Shown: piece after piece, positions 44,441 through 53,800 of the stretch
How positions within the stretch are numbered: the first letter of the stretch is position 1
Layout of the letters: each line of letters opens with the position of its first letter
Source: DASVVT01 sp036386415
GTDB lineage: Bacteria; Acidobacteriota; Blastocatellia; Pyrinomonadales; Pyrinomonadaceae
Direction of reading: 5' to 3'
NCBI GenBank assembly: GCA_036386415.1
Contig: DASVVT010000042.1
Location: forward strand, 1-56,695
Length of the DNA: 56,695 bases
Position numbers and translations under genes: made by a program
Notes under the pieces: generated by a model
Told to the model about the DNA's origin: nothing
Database searches by the model: none
The model's input: only the letters and a program-made list of their open reading frames with translations

Positions 44441-47400
44441 ATGAGTGGTTCAGATAATTTTGATTATGAGATAGCGATCATCGGCACGGCTGGCCGTTTT
44501 CCTGGCGCTAAAAGTGTCGATGAGTTCTGGCAGAATCTGCGCGACGGTGTCGAGTCAATCTCGTTCTTCTCTGATGAGGAATTAGAAGACGCGGGCGTCG
44601 GGCGGTCGATACTGAGTGATCCCAATTATGTCAGGGCAGGGGCTGTGCTTGACGATGTGGAATTATTTGACGCCTCATTCTTCGGCTTCAATCCTAGAGA
44701 AGCCGAGATCATGGACCCGCAGCACCGCTTCTTCATGGAGTGCGCCTGGGAGGCTCTGGAAACCGCCGGTTACAACTCCGAGACCTATCCTGGTCGCATC
44801 GGCGTGTATGCCGGTTGTAGCATGAGCACCTACCTCTTGCACAACCTTTATGCGAACCGCGACCTGATAGAATCGGTGGGCGGTTTCCAGACCATCATCG
44901 AAAACGATAAAGATCATCTGCCCACGTGGCTCTCCTACAAGCTGAACCTGAAGGGGCCGAGCGTTAACATCCAGACAGCCTGCTCCACGTCTCTGGTGGC
45001 AGTCCACCTGGCTTGCCAGAGCTTACTCAACCGGGAATGCGACACGGCGCTGGCCGGTGGCGTCTCCATCAGAGTGCCGTCCAAACAGGGCTATCTTTAC
45101 CAGGAAGGGGGGATCACTTCTCCAGACGGACACTGCCGGGCATTCGATGCCAGAGCGCAGGGAACGGTCGGCGGCAGCGGCGTAGGGGTTGTCGTGTTGA
45201 AGCGGCTGGCGGATGCCCTCACAGATGGAGACTCGATTGAGGCAGTCATCAAGGGCTCGGCCATCAATAATGACGGCTCTTTGAAAGTCGGCTACACAGC
45301 GCCCAGCGTGGATGGACAAGCAGGCGTGATTGCAGAAGCTCTCTCGATGGCGATGGTCGAGCCGGAGACGGTGACCTACATCGAGACCCACGGGACCGCG
45401 ACGGCGCTCGGCGATCCCATCGAGATTGCTGCCCTGACGCAAGCCTTTCGCGCTAGCACTGAGAATAAAAACTTTTGCGCTGTCGGTTCGGTGAAAACGA
45501 ACATCGGACATCTGGACGCGGCGGCGGGTGTGGCGAGCTTAATCAAGACCGTCCTGGCGCTCAAACATAAACAGATCCCACCCAGCCTCCACTTCAAAGA
45601 ACCTAATCCCCGAATTGATTTCGCCGACAGTCCCTTTTACGTCAATGCGACGCTTTCCGAATGGAGAACGGACGGCGCTCCACGCCGCGCCGGGGTCAGT
45701 TCCTTCGGCATCGGCGGCACTAATGCTCACGTGGTTCTTGAAGAAGCTCCTTTCGTTGAGACCTCTCAGACATCAAGAGGCGCGCACCTGCTGGTGTTAT
45801 CAGCCAAAACAGAGACGGCGCTGGAGATGGCAACCGCGAATCTGGTCGCGCACGTGAAGCGACACGCGGATGCCGACCTCGCCGATATTGCCTACACGCT
45901 TCAGGTAGGCCGCAGGGCTTTCAATCATCGACGCATCCTCGTTTGCCGTGATACGAACGATGCCACAACCGCTCTCTCTGCGCTGGATGAGAAAAGAGTA
46001 GCGACGAATTTCCAGGAGCGCGGGGCGGGCGCAGTCGCCTTTATGTTTTCAGGTCAGGGCGCGCAGTATGTGAATATGGCGTCGGAACTCTACCGGGTCG
46101 AGCCGATCTTTCGCCAAGAGGTTGACCTCTGTTCCGAAATCCTGAAGCCACAACTCGGACTTGATCTGCGCCATGTGCTGTACCCTGTGGACGAGCAGGC
46201 TGAAGAAGCCGGTTCGCAGCTCGACCAGACTTTTATCACTCAACCGGCGCTCTTTATCATCGAGTATGCGCTGGCAAAACTCTGGATGGAGTGGGGCGTG
46301 GTTGCCCAGGCATTGATCGGCCATAGCATCGGCGAATACGTGGCGGCGTGTCTGGCCGGGGTCTTCTCCCTGGAGGATGCATTAAGCTTGGTGGCCGCGC
46401 GAGGGCGGCTGATGCAGCAACTGCCCGAAGGTGCAATGATCGCCGTCCCGCTCTCGGAAGAGGAAGTCCGGCCCCTTCTGGGCCAGACACTCTCTCTGGC
46501 GGCGATCAATGCGCCGCGTTTAGCGGTCGTGTCAGGGCCGATGGGTGCGGTGCAGCAATTGGAGACAAAACTTGCTCAAAAGGGTTTAGGCTATCGCCGC
46601 CTGCGCACCTCTCATGCCTTTCATTCGCAGATGATGGAGCCCATCTTAAGAGCGTTCGCAGAGCAGGTGAGCCGTGTGAGCTTAAAGTCTCCGCGAATCC
46701 CTTATGTGTCCAATGTCACCGGCACTTGGATCACAGCCGGGGAAGCAACCGCTCCGAGCTACTGGGCTAAGCACTTGCGCCAGACCGTGCGATTTGCAGA
46801 TGGTGTGGCCGAGTTGTTGAAAGACCCCGACCGAATTTTGTTGGAGGTCGGGCCGGGACAGACGTTGAGTACGCTGGCGAAACAACGCATAGATCGGAAA
46901 GGGAGACAGACGGCGCTTGCATCATTAAGCCACCCGCATGATCGACAGCCGGATTCCGTGCCGTTGTTGGATGCGCTGGGCCAATTGTGGCTTGCCGGGG
47001 TGGAGATCGACTGGCCTCAATTCTACGCCCACGAGCGACGCCGCCGGGTACGCCTGCCCACCTACCCTTTCGAGCGCCAGCGCTACTGGATCGAGCCGCA
47101 AAAGCAGGTGGTCGAGGCCGATACTGCTCAGGCCACGCCGGGCAAAAAGTCTGAGATAGCAGATTGGTTCTACGTTCCGTCGTGGAAGCGATCCGTAGCG
47201 CCCGCGACTTTTAAGCCGGAAGAGACGGACGGTCAAAAGTCTGCCTGGCTACTGTTTATCAGTGAGTCTGATTTGTGCTCGATGATCGTGGAGCGAGTGG
47301 AACAGTTGGGACAGGAGGCAATCGCCGTCAAAGCAGGGGATCAATTCGCGAGGCTCAGTGATCGCGTCTACACGATCAACCCTCGAAAGCGGGGTGATTA

Positions 47401-49117
47401 TGACGCCTTGCTCAAACAGCTCAGGGCACAGGATCAGACCTTCGCAAAGATTGTTCATCTCTGGAACGTGACCTCGAAGGATGACACACCGGCAGGCGTC
47501 GAATCTTTTGAGGAAGCTCAAGAGACAGGCTTCTACAGCCTAATCTTTCTGGCACAGGCGCTGGGTGAGCAGAACATGACCGATCATTTTCAGATCGCGG
47601 TCGTGTCAAACGATGTGCAGGAGGTGACGGGTGAAGAGGCGCTCAGACCTGAGAAGGCGACCCTGTTTGGGCCGTGTAAGGTCATCCCACAAGAGTATCC
47701 GAACATCACCTGCCGCAGCATTGATATTGTTATTCCAGAAGCTGGAACCGGGCGAGAGGAAAAGCTTGCAGAGCAGCTCATCACCGAACTTGCCGCCCAA
47801 AGCTCTGACCCAATCGTCGCCTATCGCGGGAATCATCGATGGGTGCAGATTTTTGAGCCCGTCAGGTTGGACGACGAGGCTGGACAGACCCGTGGGCTGC
47901 GTGAAAGCGGAGTCTATCTGTTGACGGGTGGGCTGGGAGATATTGATATTGCGCTCGCCGAGAACCTGGCGGCAGGGGCGCGAGCTAGACTGATTCTGAC
48001 GGGGCGTTCGGATGTTCCTGAAAGAGAGGAGTGGGAGCGATACCTGGCGACACACGATGATGAGCAAGATCACGTGAGACGCCGGATTCGACAGGTACAA
48101 GCGCTTGAAGAACTGGGCGCGGAGGTTCTGGTCGTCAATGCGGATGTCGCAGACCGGGAACAGATAGAGGCCGTCATCGCTCAGGCCCGCGCGCGCTTTG
48201 GCGAGATTCACGGCGTGTTCCACACCGCATGGACGCCGGGCGGCGGCATGATCCAGTTGAAGACACCTGAGATGACGGCGGTCGTGATGGCCGCGAAGGT
48301 GAGAGGAGCGCTCGCGCTCGATACTGTCTTGAAGGACGTGCCGCTCGACTTTCTAGTCCTGTTCTCCTCGACGCTCTCCATCACGGGAGTCTTCGGTCAG
48401 GTCGATTATTGCGCGGCCAATGCTTTTCTTGATGCATTTGCCCGGAAGAACTTTTCAAGGCGCGGAATGCCCGTCGTGTCTGTCAACTGGGGAATGCCAC
48501 AGTGGGAAAGCTGGCACGAGACGTTGATGGCCGGAGTAGCGCCGCAGATACAGACTAAGTTGAAAGAGGTACAGGAAACCTTCGGCATTAGATCGGAAGA
48601 GGGCGTCGATGCGCTGAAACGTATTCTCTCAGGCAGGCTGTTTCCTCAAATCATCGTCTCGACACAAGACTTCCAATCTGTGATCGACCAACAGAATGCC
48701 TTCACGGCATCGAGTTTCCTGGAGGAGCTGGACAAAGCGCTTCCTCATGAGCCCGCGCATTCCCGCCCCACGACCGCTCAGGCTTATGCTCCTCCCACCG
48801 ATGAGATCGAGCAACGGGTCGCCAGTGTCTGGCAAGAACTCTTCGGAATCAATCGTGTGGGCATCCACGACAACTTCTTTGACTTGGGCGGCAACTCCCT
48901 GCTGGCGATTCAACTCGTCTCCCAGTTGCGCAAAGTCTTTGATGTGGATTTGCCGATGAGCAAGCTCTTCGAGTCGCCCACGGTGGCCGATCTGGCAAGA
49001 GGAATCAAAGCAGGCCAGCAAGAGCAGGAAGAACTCGAAGAGATCAGCCGCCTCCTGGAAGAGATTGAAGGTCTCTCGCTAGATGAAGTGCAGGCCAGAC
49101 TGGCTGAAGAACCCTGA
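44441..49117 (+). CDS. Type I polyketide synthase module KS-AT-KR-ACP
   Basis: A 1558-residue enzyme adding one C2 unit. KS about 8-430 with active Cys181 (ACSTSL) and the His motifs ETHGTAT and NIGHLDAAAG; AT about 525-840 with GHSIGE (Ser629) and HAFH at 725-728, which predicts malonyl-CoA; KR about 1150-1400; carrier protein about 1450-1520 with a peptidyl-carrier-like LGGNSL. The KR keeps Tyr1323 and Asn1327 (DYCAAN), but its NADPH loop reads TGGLGDID (1162-1169), with Asp where the last Gly should be, so reduction may fail. No DH, ER or MT domain is present. The end (LLEEIEGLSLDEVQARLAEE) is a short helical docking segment, probably for the next protein. Confidence 0.95.
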   Translation: MSGSDNFDYEIAIIGTAGRFPGAKSVDEFWQNLRDGVESISFFSDEELEDAGVGRSILSDPNYVRAGAVLDDVELFDASFFGFNPREAEIMDPQHRFFMECAWEALETAGYNSETYPGRIGVYAGCSMSTYLLHNLYANRDLIESVGGFQTIIENDKDHLPTWLSYKLNLKGPSVNIQTACSTSLVAVHLACQSLLNRECDTALAGGVSIRVPSKQGYLYQEGGITSPDGHCRAFDARAQGTVGGSGVGVVVLKRLADALTDGDSIEAVIKGSAINNDGSLKVGYTAPSVDGQAGVIAEALSMAMVEPETVTYIETHGTATALGDPIEIAALTQAFRASTENKNFCAVGSVKTNIGHLDAAAGVASLIKTVLALKHKQIPPSLHFKEPNPRIDFADSPFYVNATLSEWRTDGAPRRAGVSSFGIGGTNAHVVLEEAPFVETSQTSRGAHLLVLSAKTETALEMATANLVAHVKRHADADLADIAYTLQVGRRAFNHRRILVCRDTNDATTALSALDEKRVATNFQERGAGAVAFMFSGQGAQYVNMASELYRVEPIFRQEVDLCSEILKPQLGLDLRHVLYPVDEQAEEAGSQLDQTFITQPALFIIEYALAKLWMEWGVVAQALIGHSIGEYVAACLAGVFSLEDALSLVAARGRLMQQLPEGAMIAVPLSEEEVRPLLGQTLSLAAINAPRLAVVSGPMGAVQQLETKLAQKGLGYRRLRTSHAFHSQMMEPILRAFAEQVSRVSLKSPRIPYVSNVTGTWITAGEATAPSYWAKHLRQTVRFADGVAELLKDPDRILLEVGPGQTLSTLAKQRIDRKGRQTALASLSHPHDRQPDSVPLLDALGQLWLAGVEIDWPQFYAHERRRRVRLPTYPFERQRYWIEPQKQVVEADTAQATPGKKSEIADWFYVPSWKRSVAPATFKPEETDGQKSAWLLFISESDLCSMIVERVEQLGQEAIAVKAGDQFARLSDRVYTINPRKRGDYDALLKQLRAQDQTFAKIVHLWNVTSKDDTPAGVESFEEAQETGFYSLIFLAQALGEQNMTDHFQIAVVSNDVQEVTGEEALRPEKATLFGPCKVIPQEYPNITCRSIDIVIPEAGTGREEKLAEQLITELAAQSSDPIVAYRGNHRWVQIFEPVRLDDEAGQTRGLRESGVYLLTGGLGDIDIALAENLAAGARARLILTGRSDVPEREEWERYLATHDDEQDHVRRRIRQVQALEELGAEVLVVNADVADREQIEAVIAQARARFGEIHGVFHTAWTPGGGMIQLKTPEMTAVVMAAKVRGALALDTVLKDVPLDFLVLFSSTLSITGVFGQVDYCAANAFLDAFARKNFSRRGMPVVSVNWGMPQWESWHETLMAGVAPQIQTKLKEVQETFGIRSEEGVDALKRILSGRLFPQIIVSTQDFQSVIDQQNAFTASSFLEELDKALPHEPAHSRPTTAQAYAPPTDEIEQRVASVWQELFGINRVGIHDNFFDLGGNSLLAIQLVSQLRKVFDVDLPMSKLFESPTVADLARGIKAGQQEQEELEEISRLLEEIEGLSLDEVQARLAEEP

Positions 49118-49120
49118 GAA

Positions 49121-49240
49121 TTTGTCCGTTGTCCGTGGTCAGTGGTCAGTTGTTTGCGTTGCGCAAGCTGTCTGCCTAAAGACCAAGCATTCAACTAGCC
49201 GGAGCGAACAACGGACAACGGACAACTGACCACGAACAAA
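49121..49240. repeat. Word-repeat hairpin (GTCCGTTGTCCGTGGTCAG family)
   Basis: The left arm 49121-49153 and right arm 49208-49240 pair nearly perfectly (TTTGTCCGTTGTCCGTGGTC against GACCACGAACAAA and ACAACGGACAACGGAC units). It belongs to the same family as 18897. It fills the PKS-monooxygenase gap and ends five bases before the next ATG, leaving no room for a standard ribosome binding site. Confidence 0.88.
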
Positions 49241-49245
49241 GACTG

Positions 49246-50526
49246 ATGGACGATTATTCAAAGCGGATGGCTTCTCTCTCGCCCGAACAGCGTGAGCTCC
49301 TTGAACTGCGGCTGAAAAAGAAAGGCTTACGCGTTCCGTTCTCACAAGACTCTTCTCAAGCGCCTGTCAATGTCGCGCGAAGCAACATCAGTCCAGACAA
49401 CGCAGAGGATTTTGATGCCTGGAAAAATAGAAGCGTAGGCAATGGCGTGAAGTTCAGTCTCTATTTTTTCTCCGACGACGGATCAAAGGGAAGCGCCGAC
49501 AAGTATCGTCTTGTGATCGAGAGCGCAAAGTTCGCCGACACGCGTGGGTTCTCCGCCATTTGGACTCCTGAGCGACACTTCCAGGATTTCGGCGGGCTTT
49601 ATCCTAATCCATCGGTGCTGAGCGCCGCGCTGGCGATGATCACGGAGCGAATCGGCATCCGTGCTGGTAGCGTCGCGCTGCCGCTTCACAATCCCATCCG
49701 GGTCGCAGAGGAATGGTCTGTCGTCGATAATCTGTCGAAAGGCCGAGTCGGTATCTCGTTTGCGTCGGGCTGGCATGCGGATGATTTTGTGTTCTTCCCC
49801 GAAAACTATGAGGATCGCAAAGAGATCATGTTTCATGGCATCGAGACGATCCAGAGGCTCTGGGCCGGAGAGACGGTCAAGTTTCAAGGCGGCGGAGGGC
49901 GCGAGGTCGAGTTAAAGATACTGCCCCGCCCTGTGCAGCCCAGGTTGCCCGTCTGGATCACCAGCGCGGGCAGCCCGCAGACGTGGGACAAAGCAGGTGA
50001 GATCGGAGCAGGCGTGCTCACCACCTTAGTGGGCTACTCTTTCGAGGATCTGTCGAAGCAGATCAATCTTTATCGGGAACGGCTAGCGCGGCACGGGCAC
50101 GACGCCTCGGCGCGACAGGTGACGTTGATGCTGCACACCTTTATCGGGGACGATAACGCGTCGGTCAAAGGTCAAGTCAAGGAGCCTTTGTGCCATTATC
50201 TGCGCAGCTACGTCAAACAGTTTAAGAATCTGAACCCAGATGTCGGAAGCCTCACGCAAGAGGACATGGACACCCTCGTCGCGGTCGCCTTCGAGAATTA
50301 CTTTGAGACGGGCGCCCTGCTAGGCACGCCCAACAAGTGCGCCCCGCTGATAGAGCGTCTGATCGGAATCGGCGTCGATGAAGTGGCGTGCCTCATCGAT
50401 TTCGGTGTCGAAACGGATCGGGTTCTGGAGAGCCTGCACCGCTTGAATGAGTTGCGAGAGCATTATCAAAAAATAGACGTACAGGACGATGGTCTCAAGC
50501 AACAGAGTGCCAGCAAAGTTTATTGA
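49246..50526 (+). CDS. LLM-class flavin-dependent monooxygenase (MupA/Atu3640 type)
   Basis: A 426-residue protein. Residues 1-30 (SLSPEQRELLELRLKKKGL) match a helical motif that also starts the following NRPS, so it probably docks to the assembly line. Residues about 65-400 are the bacterial-luciferase-like fold with IWTPERHFQDFGG, GSVALPLHNPIRVAEEWSVVDNLSKGRVGISFASGWHADDF and VWITSAGSPQTW. This is the branch found inside or beside NRPS/PKS systems, where it oxidises the carrier-bound chain using reduced flavin and O2. Its position right after the PKS module suggests oxidation next to the new C2 unit. No aminotransferase, a common partner in related clusters, is seen. Confidence 0.92.
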   Translation: MDDYSKRMASLSPEQRELLELRLKKKGLRVPFSQDSSQAPVNVARSNISPDNAEDFDAWKNRSVGNGVKFSLYFFSDDGSKGSADKYRLVIESAKFADTRGFSAIWTPERHFQDFGGLYPNPSVLSAALAMITERIGIRAGSVALPLHNPIRVAEEWSVVDNLSKGRVGISFASGWHADDFVFFPENYEDRKEIMFHGIETIQRLWAGETVKFQGGGGREVELKILPRPVQPRLPVWITSAGSPQTWDKAGEIGAGVLTTLVGYSFEDLSKQINLYRERLARHGHDASARQVTLMLHTFIGDDNASVKGQVKEPLCHYLRSYVKQFKNLNPDVGSLTQEDMDTLVAVAFENYFETGALLGTPNKCAPLIERLIGIGVDEVACLIDFGVETDRVLESLHRLNELREHYQKIDVQDDGLKQQSASKVY

Positions 50527-50529
50527 CTC

Positions 50530-50793
50530 ATGTTACGCAATCAGTATCACAAAGCCCCGGAGGGGCGATATATCAGTAGCCCACGGCGTGAGCCGTGGGG
50601 ATCGGGTCAAGCCAATTGATTCAAGCCCTCGGAGAGGGCGGCATAATTCGCCAGCTTGCCGAGTGCTTCCATTGAGATTATGCCGCCCCTGCCGGGGCTC
50701 TGATGCGCATGGGGCTGCGGCAACCCGGGACTCACGTCGTGGGCTACTGACATGCCGCGCCTCCGGCGCTTTTCGAGGCAAACTGCGTAACAT
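50530..50793. mobile_element. 264-bp MITE-like composite inverted repeat
   Basis: The termini ATGTTACGCA (50530-50539) and TGCGTAACAT (50784-50793) are exact inverted repeats. Nested pairs follow: TCAGTAGCCCACG near 50573 with CGTGGGCTACTGA near 50739, and GGGCGGCATAAT with ATTATGCCGCCC around 50637 and 50677. Local hairpins such as CCCACGGC/GCCGTGGG (50580-50599) sit within the arms. It encodes no protein. It lies between the monooxygenase stop and the next NRPS, 40 bases before its start. Confidence 0.8.
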
Positions 50794-50833
50794 CAGTTAT
50801 TGAAGCATTTGAGGGTCAAGCAAGAGGTTCGAG

Positions 50834-53800
50834 ATGAAAGACCTGGCAGAACGCATTTCTTCTCTTTCACCGCAGCAGCGTGCGCTCTTTGAAGCACAGC
50901 TTAAGAAGAGGGGACTCGATGCTCTGAAACGACAGGCGATCCCGCGCCGGAAGGAGCCGAACTTCTGCCCCCTGTCAGTCGATCAGGAGCGGTTGTGGGT
51001 GATCGACCAGATGGAGCCCGGCGGGAGTGCCTATAACGTTTACACAGCTATTCGCCTGAGAGGGCCGCTCAACGTGGCCGTCATGGAACAGAGCCTGAAC
51101 GAGATCGTCCGCCGCCATGAAGTGCTGCGCACGACCTTTGCGACGCGGGATGGACAACCGGTTCAGGTCATCGCTCCGAGCCTTAGTATCACATTACCGG
51201 TGGTGAACCTGCGGGCAGTGCCGGAAGCCGAGCGCGAGGCAGAGGCGCTGCGCCTTGCGACCCGTGAGGTGCGAAAGCCGTTCGATCTGGCGCGCGGGCC
51301 GCTCCTGCGCTTGCGGCTGCTGCGGCTCGGTGAAGAGGATCACGTGCTGCCCGTGACAATCCATCACACCGTCACCGACCGCTGGTCTTTCGCCGTCTTC
51401 GAGCAGGAATTGGCGGCGCTCTACAAAGCGTTTTCAAGCGGTCAGCCCTCGCCGCTGCCTGAGCCGCCCCTTCAGTTTGCGGACTATGCCATCTGGCAGC
51501 GCGAGTGGTTGCAGAGCGAAGATTACAAGACGCAACTCGCCTACTGGAAAAAGCAGCTTGAGGGCGCGCCCTTGGTGCTGGAACTGCCCGCCGACCATCG
51601 TCGCCCGGCAGTGCACAACTTTCGCGGCGTGAAGCACTATTTTGATCTCTCTGAAAATTTATCCAAAGCGCTCAAGAGCCTGACTCACCGCGAAGGCGCG
51701 ACCATGTTCATGACGCTCCTGGCGGCCTTTCAGACATTGCTCTATCGCTACACGGGTCAGGAAGACATTCTTGTCGGCTCGCCGATTGCCAATCGTAATC
51801 GAAGCGAGACCGAAGGAATGATCGGATACCTGCTCAACATGCTGGTGCTACGCGCAAACTTCGCGGGCGACCCCTCTTTCCGTGAACTGCTCAAACGTGT
51901 GCGCGAAGTGGCGGCGGGTGCTTATGCGCATCAGGACGTACCTTTCGGAAAACTGGTTGAGGAGTTGAAGCCGCCGCCGGATGCGAGCCGCAACCCCGTT
52001 TTTCAAGTGGCATTCGTCTTCATAGATTTTCCCGAATCCTCGGACATGGGAGTCAGCGGCCTGACGGCCAGCCCGCTCGATGTCGATAGCGGGACGGCAA
52101 GATTTGATCTGACGCTCGGCCTGACGGAGGGGCCGGATTTTATCGGTGGCTTTTTTGAGTACCCGATAGACCTGTTTGAATCTCAGAGCATTGAAAGAAT
52201 GGTCGAGCACTTCAAGATACTGCTCGAAGGCCTTGTCGCAAACCCCACGGCGCGCATCTCAGAGCTGCCGCTGATGAGCGAGCCGGAGCGACACAGGCTG
52301 CTGGTGGAATGGAATGAGACCAGCAACGATTATCAGAAAGACGAGTGCCTACATCAACTGTTTGAGGCGCAGGCGAAGCGCAACCCGGAGACGGTCGCTG
52401 TGCTCTGTGGAGAAGAGCGGCTGACCTATGGTGAATTGAATGAGCGGGCTAACCGGCTCGCGCATTATCTACAAGAATCGGGCGTCGGGCCGGAGGTGCG
52501 AGTCGGCATCCTTCTGGAGCGCTCCGTGGAGATGGTCGTTGCTATCCTAAGTATTTTAAAGGCCGGTGGAGCGTACGTGCCGCTCGACCCAACGTACCCG
52601 CCAGAGCGACTGGCCTTCATGTTGAAAGATGCGCGAGTGCCGGTGCTCTTAACACAGCAATCATTGGTCGAGCGTTTGCCCGAACATCAGGCGCAGGTGG
52701 TTTGTCTGGACGCCGTAGACCGAGCCGTCATTGCCAGTGGTTGCACGGAGAACCCGTCGAGCGCAGTGCGGGCGGAAAATCTCGCCTACGTGATCTACAC
52801 CTCCGGCTCGACCGGCCAGCCGAAGGGCGTTCTCGTCAGCCACGCTAATGTCACGCGTCTCTTTAGCGCAACATCAGCGTGGTTTAACTTCGACGAGCAT
52901 GATGTCTGGACGCTCTTTCACTCCTATGCCTTCGACTTTTCGGTCTGGGAACTGTGGGGCGCTCTGCTCTACGGTGGACGGCTGGTCGTCGTCCCTTATT
53001 TTGTGAGCCGCTCGCCCGAAGCCTTTTATGATCTGTTATGCCGCGAGCGGGTCACGGTTCTCAATCAAACTCCGTCGGCGTTCCGTCAGCTCATGCGGGT
53101 AGAGACGGACGGCGGCGCAACCCGGAGGTCGAGCTTACGCCTCGTCATCTTCGGCGGCGAAGCGCTTGACCTCCAAAGTCTGAAGCCGTGGTTTGATCGA
53201 CACGGGGACAATTGTCCCCGTTTGGTCAACATGTACGGCATCACGGAGACGACCGTCCACGTCACCTATCGACCGTTGACAATTGCCGACCTGAACATGG
53301 GATCGAGAAGCGTGATCGGCGTTCCCATACCAGACCTCCAAGCTTACGTGCTGGATCAACACCTGCAACCAGTCCCTATCGGAGTTCCCGGTGAGATGTA
53401 CATAGGCGGCGCAGGTCTGGCCCAAGGCTACCTCAATCATCCTGAATTGACGGCTGAGCGGTTCATTCCAAACCCGTTCAGCAAGGAGCAGGGAGCGCGG
53501 CTCTATAAGACGGGAGACCTGGCGCGCTACCTGTCTGATGGAGACAGAGAGTACATGGGGCGTGTCGATCAACAGGTGAAGGTGCGTGGCTTCCGTATCG
53601 AGCCGGGCGAGATTGAGGCGGCACTGGCCGGGCACGAGGACGTTCGCAACGCTCTTGTTCTAGCGAGAGAGGATGAGCATGGCGAGAACCGTCTCGTGGC
53701 CTACGTCGTCAGCCGCCAAGAGAAAGCCCCCACGACGAGTGAGCTGAGAAGTTATCTGAAGACAAAGCTGCCGGAGCATATGGTGCCCTCCATGTTCGTA

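Noticed and set aside
50489..50803. Frames in the 264-bp repeat
   Set aside because: Both strands give Arg/Pro/Ser-rich peptides derived from palindromic DNA, with no start signal.
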